Below, in pieces: positions 6,873 to 14,618 of a stretch of 15,796 nt of DNA (position 1 is the first letter of the stretch; each line of letters starts with the position of its first letter). The stretch lies in the NCBI GenBank assembly GCA_008363265.1, contig RHKR01000009.1, forward strand, positions 1 to 15,796, read 5' to 3'. The notes below the pieces were generated by a model that saw nothing but the letters and a program-made list of their open reading frames with translations, was not told where the DNA came from and made no database searches. Made by a program: the position numbers and the translations under genes. This DNA is from Chlorobiota bacterium (GTDB lineage Bacteria > Bacteroidota > Ignavibacteria > Ignavibacteriales > Ignavibacteriaceae).

Positions 6873-7550
6873 ATGAAACTTCGATATTTTGGTCATTCGG
6901 CCTGCGGGATAACACTTGATAGCGGGCTTAGAATTCTCATTGATCCTTTCCTGACAGGTAATCCTGTTTCACCGGTCAAGGGAAGTGAAGTTGAGGCGGA
7001 ATATATAATTCTTACTCACGCGCACGGCGATCACGTTGGTGACACTATAGAGATCGCAAAAAGGTGCAACTCTACAGTTATCTGTAACTTTGAACTTGGT
7101 AACATTCTTGCAGAAGAAGGACTAAAAGTTCATCAGATGCATATTGGTGGTGCATACAATTTTGAATTCGGAAGACTTAAGTTAACGATCGCCCATCACG
7201 GGTCTGCCTATGTGGACGGCAGATACGGCGGAGTTCCGGCAGGTATTATACTTGTTGCTGACGGCATAACTTTCTATCATACCGGAGACACAGGTCTCTT
7301 TTATGATATGAAGCTGATCGGCGAGATAAACCGGATCGACTACATGATGCTCCCGATAGGGGATAATTTTACCATGGGAATTGATGATGCAGTGATCGCT
7401 GTGGAATTCGTGAACCCCGGTGTTGCGATTCCCATCCACTACAATACCTTTCCCGTGATCGAAAATGATCCGGATGAGTTCAGAAGAAAACTTGAATCAG
7501 TTAATAAAAAATGCAGAATTCTCGCCTTCGGTGAAGAAATTCAGCTTTAA
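6873..7550 (+). CDS. UPF0173-type metal-dependent hydrolase (metallo-beta-lactamase fold)
   Basis: A 225-residue cytoplasmic protein of the metallo-beta-lactamase fold, with the length and pattern of the UPF0173 (YtkL-like) family. The metal-binding signature THAHGDH places H49, H51, D53 and H54. Further ligand candidates are AHHGSAY, YHTGDTGLFYDM with its Asp, and IPIHYNTFPVIENDP near the C-terminus. The opening MKLRYFGHSACGI and the LIDPFLTGNP segment are characteristic of the family. The physiological substrate of the family is not established, so no specific reaction is proposed. It sits 1 nt after the glycosyltransferase and 35 nt before parA; this 35-nt gap is the largest within the plus-strand block. 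Confidence 0.92.
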   Translation: MKLRYFGHSACGITLDSGLRILIDPFLTGNPVSPVKGSEVEAEYIILTHAHGDHVGDTIEIAKRCNSTVICNFELGNILAEEGLKVHQMHIGGAYNFEFGRLKLTIAHHGSAYVDGRYGGVPAGIILVADGITFYHTGDTGLFYDMKLIGEINRIDYMMLPIGDNFTMGIDDAVIAVEFVNPGVAIPIHYNTFPVIENDPDEFRRKLESVNKKCRILAFGEEIQL

Positions 7551-7585
7551 AATCGAAACCGCTATACCCGGAATTTTATAGATAT

Positions 7586-8353
7586 ATGCGTGGAAAAGTA
7601 ATATCCGTTGCGAATCAGAAAGGTGGAGTTGGCAAAACAACCACTGCCATCAACCTTTCTGCTTCGCTCGCGGTCGCAGAAAAGAAGATACTTGTTATAG
7701 ATATCGACCCGCAGGGGAATTCATCATCGGGTTTGAGTTTTCAGAACTCTCAACCCTCGATCTATGATCTGCTTGTCGGGACGGCACCACTTCCTGAAAC
7801 CATTGTAAGAGAAGTTATACCATTCCTCGATCTGATACCGGCGACCATTGATCTTGTCGGCGCGGAAGTGGAACTGCTCGGGGTTGAAAACCGTGAGTAT
7901 GTTTTAAAAGAGAGAATTGCTGAAGCCCGCACCAAATATGATTACATTCTGATCGATTGCCCGCCTACATTGGGAATCCTTACTTTGAATGCTTTGGTGG
8001 CCAGTGACTCAGTCCTTATACCGGTACAGTGCGAGTATTTTGCTCTTGAGGGACTTGGTCAGTTGTTGAAAACCATCAAACTGGTGAAGGACAGATTCAA
8101 TAAAAACCTTACGATCGAAGGGGTCATCCTGACCATGTACGATTCACGCTTAAAGCTCTCTGAGCAGGTTGCTGAAGAAGTGAGAAAGTACTTTGAAGAC
8201 AAGGTTTACACTACTAAAATTCACAGAAATGTGAGAGTATCCGAGGCTCCAAGTTTTGGGAAACCGGTATTAATGTATGATGCCCTTTCAACAGGAGCGA
8301 AAAACTACCTCGAGCTGGCCCAGGAATTCCTCGGAAGGAACAAGAAAAAATAA
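7586..8353 (+). CDS. parA: Chromosome partitioning ATPase ParA/Soj
   Basis: A 255-residue ATPase with the deviant Walker A box KGGVGKTT (12-19, including the signature K12 and K17), Walker A' IDIDPQGNSSSGL, and the DYILIDCPPTLG Walker B region. The length matches Soj-type chromosomal ParA; plasmid ParA proteins with an N-terminal DNA-binding domain are longer. With ParB it moves replicated origin regions apart on the nucleoid. Its TAA overlaps the ATG of parB by one base. No Shine-Dalgarno sequence is evident at its start. By eye I found no complete parS site (centre CACGTG) in the window. Confidence 0.97.
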   Translation: MRGKVISVANQKGGVGKTTTAINLSASLAVAEKKILVIDIDPQGNSSSGLSFQNSQPSIYDLLVGTAPLPETIVREVIPFLDLIPATIDLVGAEVELLGVENREYVLKERIAEARTKYDYILIDCPPTLGILTLNALVASDSVLIPVQCEYFALEGLGQLLKTIKLVKDRFNKNLTIEGVILTMYDSRLKLSEQVAEEVRKYFEDKVYTTKIHRNVRVSEAPSFGKPVLMYDALSTGAKNYLELAQEFLGRNKKK

Positions 8354-9285
8354 TGGCAAAAGTAAAAACCGGACTCGGTCGGGGCCTTGAGGCTTTGATG
8401 GGTTCGCGATATGAAGAAGACCCCGGCACAACTCCCGAAGTTGAAGCATTACCGGCCTCTGTCGATTCAATCATCCGGATATCTGTGCTCAAGATAAAAC
8501 CAAATCCGTTTCAGCCGAGAACAAATTTCGACAGAACCTCCCTGGAAGAGTTGAAGCAGTCAATACTTGCCAACGGTTTGATCCAGCCTGTTACTGTAAG
8601 AAGTACTGCTGACGGAAATTATGAACTGATCTCCGGCGAGAGAAGGCTTCGTGCTTTCCGTGAACTCGGTTTTGCCGAGATACCTGCGTATGTAATGGAA
8701 GTCACTTCCGATGAAGTAATGCTCGCAATGGCACTCATCGAGAACATTCAGCGTGAGCGCCTGAACCCGATCGAAGAGGGTCTCGCTTACAAGCGTTTAA
8801 TGGAGGAGTGTGAACTTACTCAGGAGGAGATAGCCGAGAGGGTGGGGAAGAGCAGGTCAACTATAGCAAACTCTATAAGGTTGCTCAAATTGCCGGAAAC
8901 AATCCGCACCTCACTTATTGCGGATGAGATCACCGTTGGACACGCCAGGGCTCTGATAAATCTACCTTCAGAGAATCTTCAATTAAGTGCTTTCCAGAAA
9001 ACTGTGAAAGACGGGCTCTCTGTAAGAAAAGTGGAAGAACTCGTCAAAAAACTTTCGAAACCCACTTCTCACAGTCACCATCATAAACCGGCCGAAAAAC
9101 CGAAGCCAAAGTCATCCGCGGTTTTGGGATCGATCGAAGATTATCTCCGCAGATTGCTGGCCACTAAAGTTACATGCTCTCAAAAAAGTGACGGAACCGG
9201 TGAGATCGTGTTGGAATTTTACTCAAATGATGAGCTTGAACGGCTCGTAGAACTTTTTGAGCTGATTGAAAAACATCATTCTTAA
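8353..9285 (+). CDS. parB: Chromosome partitioning protein ParB/Spo0J
   Basis: A 310-residue CTPase/DNA-binding protein that loads at parS. The N-terminal GLGRGLEALMG stretch contacts ParA in the family. The ParB nuclease-like fold follows: IKPNPFQPR, LIQPVTVR, the CTP-binding motif GERRLRA at 95-101, and ENIQRERLNPIEEG. A helix-turn-helix is seen in TQEEIAERVGKSRSTIANSIRLLKLP. A linker near residues 237-255 is rich in His, Lys and Pro (SHSHHHKPAEKPKPK). A C-terminal dimerisation segment completes the protein. It overlaps parA by 1 nt and the next gene by 20 nt. Confidence 0.97.
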   Translation: MAKVKTGLGRGLEALMGSRYEEDPGTTPEVEALPASVDSIIRISVLKIKPNPFQPRTNFDRTSLEELKQSILANGLIQPVTVRSTADGNYELISGERRLRAFRELGFAEIPAYVMEVTSDEVMLAMALIENIQRERLNPIEEGLAYKRLMEECELTQEEIAERVGKSRSTIANSIRLLKLPETIRTSLIADEITVGHARALINLPSENLQLSAFQKTVKDGLSVRKVEELVKKLSKPTSHSHHHKPAEKPKPKSSAVLGSIEDYLRRLLATKVTCSQKSDGTGEIVLEFYSNDELERLVELFELIEKHHS

Positions 9286-9799
9286 ACTGATTTTTCTCTG
9301 TTCCATCCTACCTTGGGCAATATTCGCCCAAGAAGGTGATACCGCAGGCGTCCAACAGGACACATCAGCATCAAACTCTCCGGTGGTGCAGATGGACACA
9401 CTAACTAATCCTGATGTTTACGTTCCAACGAAAGACCCAGGAACTGCATTGTTCCGGAGCGCGGTTTTGCCCGGTTGGGGTCAGTATTACAACGAATCTT
9501 ACTGGAAAATACCGGTATTCTGGGGGATTCTCGGATGGTGTGCTTACAATTACGCTGTGAACAACAACAACTATTCAGATTACCGTGATCTCTACGTCAA
9601 CTCTGGTTTCTCGATCGAGAGTTACAGAAGACTGCGCGATTACTACCGCGACCAGCGGGACCTTTTTGTGATCTATATGGGAATAACCTATCTGGCAAAT
9701 CTTCTGGATGCCTATGTGGACGCGAATCTTTTCGACTTCAATGTTACCGAAGATAATTTCACTGGCAGCAGCATGCTCAATCTTCGAATTAATTTTTAA
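9266..9799 (+). CDS. DUF5683-type exported membrane protein
   Basis: 177 residues from a TTG that overlaps the 3' end of parB by 20 nt. The TTG is supported because it yields a signal peptide (about residues 1-21, cleavage suggested after AIFA) and no ATG precedes the conserved region. Family hallmarks are FRSAVLPGWGQYYNESYWKIPVFWG, a Y-R-x-x-R-D-x-Y-R-D-x-R-D stretch, and DAYVDANLFDF near the C-terminus. Two hydrophobic segments flank the charged middle. I recall DUF5683 proteins directly after parB in many Bacteroidota, so the position agrees with the family call. Its function is unknown; a role at the cell envelope is inferred only from the signal peptide and membrane segments. Confidence 0.85.
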   Translation: MKNIILKLIFLCSILPWAIFAQEGDTAGVQQDTSASNSPVVQMDTLTNPDVYVPTKDPGTALFRSAVLPGWGQYYNESYWKIPVFWGILGWCAYNYAVNNNNYSDYRDLYVNSGFSIESYRRLRDYYRDQRDLFVIYMGITYLANLLDAYVDANLFDFNVTEDNFTGSSMLNLRINF

Positions 9800-9803
9800 T
9801 GAA

Positions 9804-10523
9804 ATGGATCAGCCCTTCATCAACTGCTCCGTCTGTGGAGAGCGTAATTCGCGTTTTGCCCCGGAGTGTGCAAGCTGCGGAAATTTCCTTCGTGACAAAG
9901 TAGCCAATATTGACCTGTTTCCAACACTGTCCGGTCTGGCCGATGATCCTGCAGTAACCTTCGACCGGATAATTTTTGCTGAAAATAAAAATTTTACATC
10001 CTTTCTTTTCACCTTCGGTGTACTCAAGTTCTTCTTTCTGGGCTACCTGATCTCTTTCCACTTCCTGGGTCTTGAAGATGATGGCATTCTGCTGATCTAC
10101 GGCCGGTTTATGCTGGTTTTAGTCTTGACACTGCTATTACCATACCTGATCCACGCAATTCTTCCCTCACTTCGTGGCACTCTGCTCTGGAGGGATATAG
10201 CTGCAGGCTTTAGTTACGCGATGACCCCGGTTGCTCTTTCCGCACTTATTATGATCTTTCTCGAATTTGTAATCTACGGAAGCTTTCTCTTCAGCCGTAA
10301 TCCTTCACCGGCTGACTTCAAACAGATGTTTGGGGTGATTTTTTTGCTGCTTGAAGCGGGATTTTTGATATGGACAGTCTTCCTTTTTGCGGTGTTTTTG
10401 GGCCGGTTGACGGGTAAAACCCTGTTATCAATTTTGCTGTCAGTTATTTTTATAATGTTAATGTTTGGATTAAATTTGGGAGTGATCAATCTCCTTTCAT
10501 CACAAAATTTGGGAATCGAATGA
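9804..10523 (+). CDS. Zinc-ribbon, Yip1-like integral membrane protein
   Basis: Starting at the ATG at 9804 gives 239 residues; an in-frame upstream ATG at 9708 lies inside the preceding gene and adds nothing family-like. The N-terminus has a short zinc ribbon with C8-x-x-C11 and C22-x-x-C25. About five hydrophobic helices follow from residue 64 to the C-terminus, in the arrangement of Yip1-domain proteins. Bacterial members with a zinc ribbon are uncharacterised. The stop overlaps the nadB start as ATGA, which implies coupled translation. The Yip1 assignment rests on topology and general appearance, so the domain name is moderate confidence, while the gene itself is sure. Confidence 0.75.
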   Translation: MDQPFINCSVCGERNSRFAPECASCGNFLRDKVANIDLFPTLSGLADDPAVTFDRIIFAENKNFTSFLFTFGVLKFFFLGYLISFHFLGLEDDGILLIYGRFMLVLVLTLLLPYLIHAILPSLRGTLLWRDIAAGFSYAMTPVALSALIMIFLEFVIYGSFLFSRNPSPADFKQMFGVIFLLLEAGFLIWTVFLFAVFLGRLTGKTLLSILLSVIFIMLMFGLNLGVINLLSSQNLGIE

Positions 10524-12148
10524 ATTATAATACAGATGTACTTGTAATTGGCAGCGGTATTGCAGGCCTTTACAGCGCGATCAAGATATCTGAATTCGCA
10601 TCAGTGGTACTTGTGACGAAGAAAGAGAAGAGCGAATCTAACACCAACTATGCTCAGGGGGGAATTGCCTCCGTTCTCGACCCGGGCGACTCGTTCGAAA
10701 ATCACATTAAGGATACTCTGATCGCAGGTGCCGGACTTTGCAACAGGAATACAGTTGAAATACTGGTTAAGGAGGGGCCGTCAAAGATCCGGGAGTTGAT
10801 AGATATCGGTACCGGTTTTACCGAGAAAAACGGAAAACTTGATCTTGCACGGGAAGGCGGCCATTCATTTAACAGAATAGTTCACGCTAAAGACCTGACA
10901 GGAAAAGAAGTGGAGCGCGCCCTGATCGAACGCGCATCGAAGACATCGTCAATTACCATAATTGAAAATGCGCTTGCCATTGATCTGATCACCGAGCATA
11001 ATGTGAAAGATCTGAGACACCTTCCCATTTCAAGCAGGCATTGCTGGGGCGCTTACGTTCTAAGAAATGACACAGAAAGTGTTGAGAAAATCATAGCAAA
11101 AGCAACAGTTCTGGCAACAGGCGGGATCGGACAGGTTTATCTGCACACCACCAATCCGGCGATCGCTACAGGAGATGGCTTTGCAATGGCCTACAGGGCA
11201 GGTGCATTGATGGGAAATATGGAGTTCATCCAGTTCCATCCAACTTCTTTTTTCGATCCCAAACCGGGAAATAAATCCACACACTCGTTTCTGATCTCTG
11301 AAGCAGTCCGGGGTTTCGGGGGAATTTTGCGCAATCTTTCAGGTGAAGCTTTCATGAGCAATTACGATGCCAGAAAAGAACTTGCCCCCCGTGATATTGT
11401 TGCACGTGCCATTGACACGGAATTGAAAAGACGCGGCGAGGATTATGTATTGCTGGACGTGACCCACAAACCTGCGGCAGAAACGATCGATCATTTCCCG
11501 AATATTTATAAAAATTGTCTGGAAAAAGGGATAGACATCACAAAGGAGATGATTCCTGTAGTGCCTGCAGCTCATTATATTTGCGGTGGTGTGCTTGTAG
11601 ATGAACACTCGAGGACATCTCTTACGGGACTCTATGCAGTTGGGGAGGTCTCAATGACCGGGGTTCATGGTGCAAACAGGCTCGCCAGCAATTCTCTACT
11701 GGAAGCTCTTGTTTTTGCTCAGCGAGCCGCAGACAGCATCAAAGCCGAATTGAACAGTTTCCCTGTATGCAACGAACCGATCCCGGATTGGGATGATACA
11801 GGAACTCTCTCAGCCGATGAAAAAATACTCATTTCTCATGGGTTTAGAGAACTAAGACAGTTAATGTCGGATTACGTGGGAATCGTGAGATCGGATCTGA
11901 GGCTCGAATTTGCTTCAAGAAGGATACAACTTCTATATAACGAGATCGAAGAATTTTACAAGAAAACGAAAGTTTTCGATTCTCTGATAGAACTAAGAAA
12001 TTTGGTAACAGCCGGGTATCTTGTAGTGAAATCCGCGCTTCTTCGGAAGGAGAGCAGGGGACTGCACTATACATTGGACCATCCCACATCAGATGAGACC
12101 AGGGAGCCGATGGACACCATAATACAAAACACCTACCAAAAATCATAG
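10520..12148 (+). CDS. nadB: L-aspartate oxidase
   Basis: A 542-residue FAD enzyme that oxidises L-aspartate to iminoaspartate, the first step of de novo NAD synthesis. The Rossmann motif VIGSGIAGLYSA starts at residue 9. SNTNYAQGGIA, REGGHSFNRIVHAKD, EFIQFHPTS, the substrate-binding region RKELAPRDIVARAID, HYICGG and the C-terminal FAD-contact region GEVSMTGVHGANRLASNSLLEALVF are all present. The Glu-rich features that separate succinate dehydrogenase/fumarate reductase flavoproteins are not seen, and no iron-sulfur subunit gene is nearby. Length matches NadB. nadA and nadC are not adjacent. The gene closes the plus-strand block and its stop overlaps the stop of the convergent ppx/gppA-type gene by 6 bp. 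Confidence 0.95.
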   Translation: MNYNTDVLVIGSGIAGLYSAIKISEFASVVLVTKKEKSESNTNYAQGGIASVLDPGDSFENHIKDTLIAGAGLCNRNTVEILVKEGPSKIRELIDIGTGFTEKNGKLDLAREGGHSFNRIVHAKDLTGKEVERALIERASKTSSITIIENALAIDLITEHNVKDLRHLPISSRHCWGAYVLRNDTESVEKIIAKATVLATGGIGQVYLHTTNPAIATGDGFAMAYRAGALMGNMEFIQFHPTSFFDPKPGNKSTHSFLISEAVRGFGGILRNLSGEAFMSNYDARKELAPRDIVARAIDTELKRRGEDYVLLDVTHKPAAETIDHFPNIYKNCLEKGIDITKEMIPVVPAAHYICGGVLVDEHSRTSLTGLYAVGEVSMTGVHGANRLASNSLLEALVFAQRAADSIKAELNSFPVCNEPIPDWDDTGTLSADEKILISHGFRELRQLMSDYVGIVRSDLRLEFASRRIQLLYNEIEEFYKKTKVFDSLIELRNLVTAGYLVVKSALLRKESRGLHYTLDHPTSDETREPMDTIIQNTYQKS

Positions 12149-13069
12149 ACCGGTTTTGCTATTTGCCAGGTATCGAAGTATAAGCCCGTATCGAAGCCCG
12201 GTAACTGAAACATAAGTGCCTCTCAGACCCAGGTATTCGAGAACCGTTGATAAAATTACTGCTCCTGCCCCCATAAGGTCCTCGCGTCCGTTAATTATTT
12301 TTCCATACCTGCTGTATTCAGCAAAAGGAACTCCGCGAAATCCGAGCAGAACGGTATCGATCATTTCGAGCGAGAGAAATTCCTTGTGTATCTCTTCCGC
12401 ATCGAACGCAGTTAGCCCCTTGCCGATCGAGATCAATGTTGTCGGTGTCCCGGCGATCGAAATGGCTGCATTGCTTGGTCCTTGCAGATACTTCAACTCT
12501 CCGAAAAAATCCCGGCAATGTTCCTGTAATGAATAAATGTTCTTTTCAGTGAGCCGGTCGGAATCAACAAGGTGCTCCCTCAATGTGACCACACCGGTTG
12601 AAAAACTTTTCTGGAAGATGAGATCATCACCCTTTTTACAGGTTATTTCAGTGCTTCCACCCCCAATATCAATAACAGCGATCGTTTGTGTACGGTCAAA
12701 ATCAGCTGTCGCACCGAGGAATGCACATTCCGCTTCAATTTCACCCGGTATAATTTCCATCTCAATCCCGGTAACCTCCTTCACCCTGGCAACCACATCA
12801 TTACCGTTTCTGGCTATCCGGAAGACATTCGTTCCGCAGGCCACAATCTTCTCAACGTCATATTGCTCCGCCGCACCCTTATATTGAGTGTAGATATCGA
12901 TCATGGCTCTGATCTTATCTTCTCTGATCTCACCTGTCCGAAAAACCCCTTCTCCGATCCTGGGCATGTTATGAAATTCCTTTATAACCCGGAGTTTACC
13001 ACCAGGCAACACTTCAGCTACAAGCATGAGTACCGTATTGGTACCCGTATCAATTGAGGCAATATTCAT
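12143..13069 (-). CDS. Ppx/GppA-family exopolyphosphatase or pppGpp phosphohydrolase
   Basis: A 308-residue ASKHA-fold protein of the Ppx/GppA family, which hydrolyses inorganic polyphosphate or converts pppGpp to ppGpp. The N-terminal phosphate loop is IDTGTNT (6-12) and the second is DIGGGSTE (134-141). The region PGEIEAE holds the candidate catalytic glutamate (E110 or E112). The protein ends after the two-lobed core and lacks the C-terminal HD-type and helical domains of long Ppx enzymes, so it belongs to the short type. Sequence alone does not separate exopolyphosphatase from guanosine pentaphosphatase. It runs against nadB with overlapping stop codons and diverges from the 90-residue protein gene. 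Only a weak AAGAAAA precedes the ATG. Confidence 0.93.
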   Translation of the reverse strand: MNIASIDTGTNTVLMLVAEVLPGGKLRVIKEFHNMPRIGEGVFRTGEIREDKIRAMIDIYTQYKGAAEQYDVEKIVACGTNVFRIARNGNDVVARVKEVTGIEMEIIPGEIEAECAFLGATADFDRTQTIAVIDIGGGSTEITCKKGDDLIFQKSFSTGVVTLREHLVDSDRLTEKNIYSLQEHCRDFFGELKYLQGPSNAAISIAGTPTTLISIGKGLTAFDAEEIHKEFLSLEMIDTVLLGFRGVPFAEYSRYGKIINGREDLMGAGAVILSTVLEYLGLRGTYVSVTGLRYGLILRYLANSKTGL

Positions 13070-13165
13070 TTAATTTTCTTATTTTGTGGTTTGTAATATC
13101 TAAATTATTGCAGATACGTAATTTATTAACTTTTCCTGAAGTACCGGTTCACTAAAACCCTGTAA

Positions 13166-13438
13166 ATGAAGATAAAAGAGAAAGAACTTGAATCTTTGGT
13201 GAACGATCTGAAAGATCTGGCCTTTCAATTGGGGGCCACCGTCAGATTCGAGAAAGGAGACTTTAAGGGCGGATATTGCATTCTTAAAGACTCCAAGGTT
13301 ATTGTGATAAATAAAAGCGCATCTGATCAGCGAAGAGCGAACATCCTTGCATCAGCCCTGAAGGAACTGGGTGTTGATTCGATCTACGTGGCCCCAAAAA
13401 TTCGGGAATTCATCGATTCAATGTCGGAATTTAAGTGA
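13166..13438 (+). CDS. Small uncharacterised protein upstream of aroQ
   Basis: A 90-residue protein that I do not recognise as a named family. It opens with a charged helix (KIKEKELESLVNDLKDLAFQLG), followed by alternating hydrophobic stretches that look like a small beta sheet: ATVRFEKGDFKGGYCILKDSKVIVINK. A second helix near ANILASALKELG and a closing YVAPKIREFI complete it. The KGDFKGGYC core with a Cys is the most distinctive part, and I have an impression of similar proteins in related phyla, unverified. No signal peptide or membrane segment is visible. The stop overlaps the GTG start of aroQ by 4 nt, so the two are likely translated together. No Shine-Dalgarno sequence is seen at its ATG. 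Confidence 0.8.
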   Translation: MKIKEKELESLVNDLKDLAFQLGATVRFEKGDFKGGYCILKDSKVIVINKSASDQRRANILASALKELGVDSIYVAPKIREFIDSMSEFK

Positions 13439-13869
13439 AAATTGCAATTGTAAACGGCGCCAACCTGAATCTTCTGGGTGAAAGAGATCAGTTTAAATAT
13501 GGTACAACCACCTTGGATTCGATAAACACCGGGCTGCAAAAGGCATTCCCTGAAGTTGAGTTCTCTTTCTTTCAGAGCAATATTGAAGGCGAGATAGTGG
13601 ATTTTCTCCAAAGCGTCAGAAATTCTGGACATCATATTGTGATCAATCCGGGCGGGTATGCCCACACATCAGTGGTTATCAGGGACGCCCTCGAACTTGT
13701 TAAAGGGATCAAAGTTGAAGTTCACCTTTCGCATCTGGCAAACCGTGAAGACTTCAGACAACAACTTGTAACCGCCACCGCGTGTGATGGCTACATCTCC
13801 GGATTCCGGGAAACCGGATATAAGGCCGCAGTTTTCTTAATTCAGGAAATTCTCAAAAAAGGTGAGTAA
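13435..13869 (+). CDS. aroQ: Type II 3-dehydroquinate dehydratase
   Basis: A 144-residue cytoplasmic enzyme that dehydrates 3-dehydroquinate to 3-dehydroshikimate in the shikimate pathway. It has the family's usual length and motifs: NGANLNLLGERD with R17, catalytic Y22 in KYGTTTL, FFQSNIEGEIVDFL, NPGGYAHTSVVIRDAL with H77, and EVHLSHLANREDFR. The common HLSN reads HLSH here, a small departure. The start is GTG, overlapping the upstream stop as GTGA with no independent ribosome binding site, which suggests coupling. The HAD gene starts immediately after its stop. No other shikimate gene is in the window. Confidence 0.96.
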   Translation: MKIAIVNGANLNLLGERDQFKYGTTTLDSINTGLQKAFPEVEFSFFQSNIEGEIVDFLQSVRNSGHHIVINPGGYAHTSVVIRDALELVKGIKVEVHLSHLANREDFRQQLVTATACDGYISGFRETGYKAAVFLIQEILKKGE

Positions 13870-14550
13870 ATGATCAAAGCAGTAATATTCGACCTCGACA
13901 ACACACTGGTCGATTTTATGAAAATGAAGCGACTTTCGATCGAAGCGGCTCTGACCGCCATGATAGATGCCGGTCTTAAGATGGACCTGCAGTCAGCTTC
14001 CGCCGCGATAGATGATATCTATAAGGAGCAGGGGATCGAGTACCAACAGGTTTTCGACCTCTTCCTGACGAAACAGATCGGCAGAATAGACCACAAGATA
14101 CTTAGTTCAGGTATTGTATCTTACCGTAAGGCACGTGAAGCAAACCTGATCCCGTATCCGCACGTTTATTCAAGTTTGAACCAGTTGCTCAAGATGGGTA
14201 TCAAACTGGGGATACTTTCTGATGCTCCGAGCAAAGAGGCGTGGCTGCGACTGGCATATTTGAATTTTCATCACATTTTTGACGAAGTGGTCACTTTCGA
14301 CGAGACTGGTGAAAGAAAGCCAAGTCCGGTACCGTTCAAGGCGATATTAAAAAAATTGGGAGTTGAGGCCGGAGAAGCTATAATGGTTGGTGACTGGGCT
14401 GAGAGAGATATTGTGGGAGCGGCCAATCTCGGGATAAAAACAGCTTTCGCGAAGTACGGCGACACGTTCAATACACCTTATCACAACGCTGATTACGAGC
14501 TCAACGATTTTTCAGAGATCATCGATATTATTTTGAAAGAAAACAAATAA
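13870..14550 (+). CDS. HAD-superfamily hydrolase (phosphatase-like)
   Basis: A 226-residue haloacid-dehalogenase-fold hydrolase. Motif I is FDLDNT, with nucleophile D8 and acid/base D10. Motif II is the SDA segment at S117. Motif III is K150 in RKPSP, and motif IV is GDWAERD with D175 and D180. A helical cap of subclass I type lies between motif I and motif II. The substrate is not evident; many such enzymes act on phosphoglycolate, nucleotides or sugar phosphates. The ATG follows directly on the aroQ stop, with AAGGTGAG overlapping the end of aroQ as a good ribosome binding site. It closes the three-gene cluster. No terminator hairpin is visible after it. Confidence 0.92.
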   Translation: MIKAVIFDLDNTLVDFMKMKRLSIEAALTAMIDAGLKMDLQSASAAIDDIYKEQGIEYQQVFDLFLTKQIGRIDHKILSSGIVSYRKAREANLIPYPHVYSSLNQLLKMGIKLGILSDAPSKEAWLRLAYLNFHHIFDEVVTFDETGERKPSPVPFKAILKKLGVEAGEAIMVGDWAERDIVGAANLGIKTAFAKYGDTFNTPYHNADYELNDFSEIIDIILKENK

Positions 14551-14564
14551 CAGGTCGGCTATCC

Positions 14565-14595
14565 TTTGCAGATTCTGACTATTTTCATACATTTA
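14565..14595 (+). promoter_or_regulatory. Candidate Bacteroidota-type promoter for the MerR-tRNA unit
   Basis: TTTG at 14565-14568 and TACATTTA at 14588-14595, 19 bp apart, match the TTTG / TAnnTTTG pattern with one mismatch. Transcription would start around 14602, about 17 nt before the MerR ATG. It lies in the only gap between the HAD gene and the MerR gene. Function is inferred from pattern alone. Confidence 0.45.
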
Positions 14596-14618
14596 CAGTC
14601 TAAAATTTTACGGTTCTG

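Noticed and set aside
7551..7585. Possible promoter or terminator between the UPF0173 gene and parA
   Set aside because: The 35 nt show no convincing hairpin with a T-run and no good promoter pair.
7586..9285. parS site near parAB
   Set aside because: I looked for the CACGTG-centred consensus and saw only partial half-sites such as the one near 585-590. A pattern search of the full genome is needed.
9708..9803. Upstream ATG for the zinc-ribbon/Yip1-like protein
   Set aside because: It would overlap the DUF5683 gene by about 90 nt. The zinc ribbon starts naturally after the ATG at 9804.
12169..12195. Direct repeat TATCGAAG twice near the 3' end of the ppx/gppA-type gene
   Set aside because: It encodes the repeated Leu-Arg-Tyr in LRYGLILRYL of the protein, so it is explained by coding.
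12100..12200. Bidirectional terminator between nadB and the convergent ppx/gppA-type gene
   Set aside because: The genes overlap by 6 bp and I see no stable stem with T-tracts. ACCGGT near 12149 is only a 6-bp palindrome.
13070..13165. Divergent promoters between the ppx/gppA-type gene and the 90-residue protein gene
   Set aside because: Promoters must exist nearby, but no element pair on either strand matches well enough to report. The 96 bp are AT-rich without a notable repeat.
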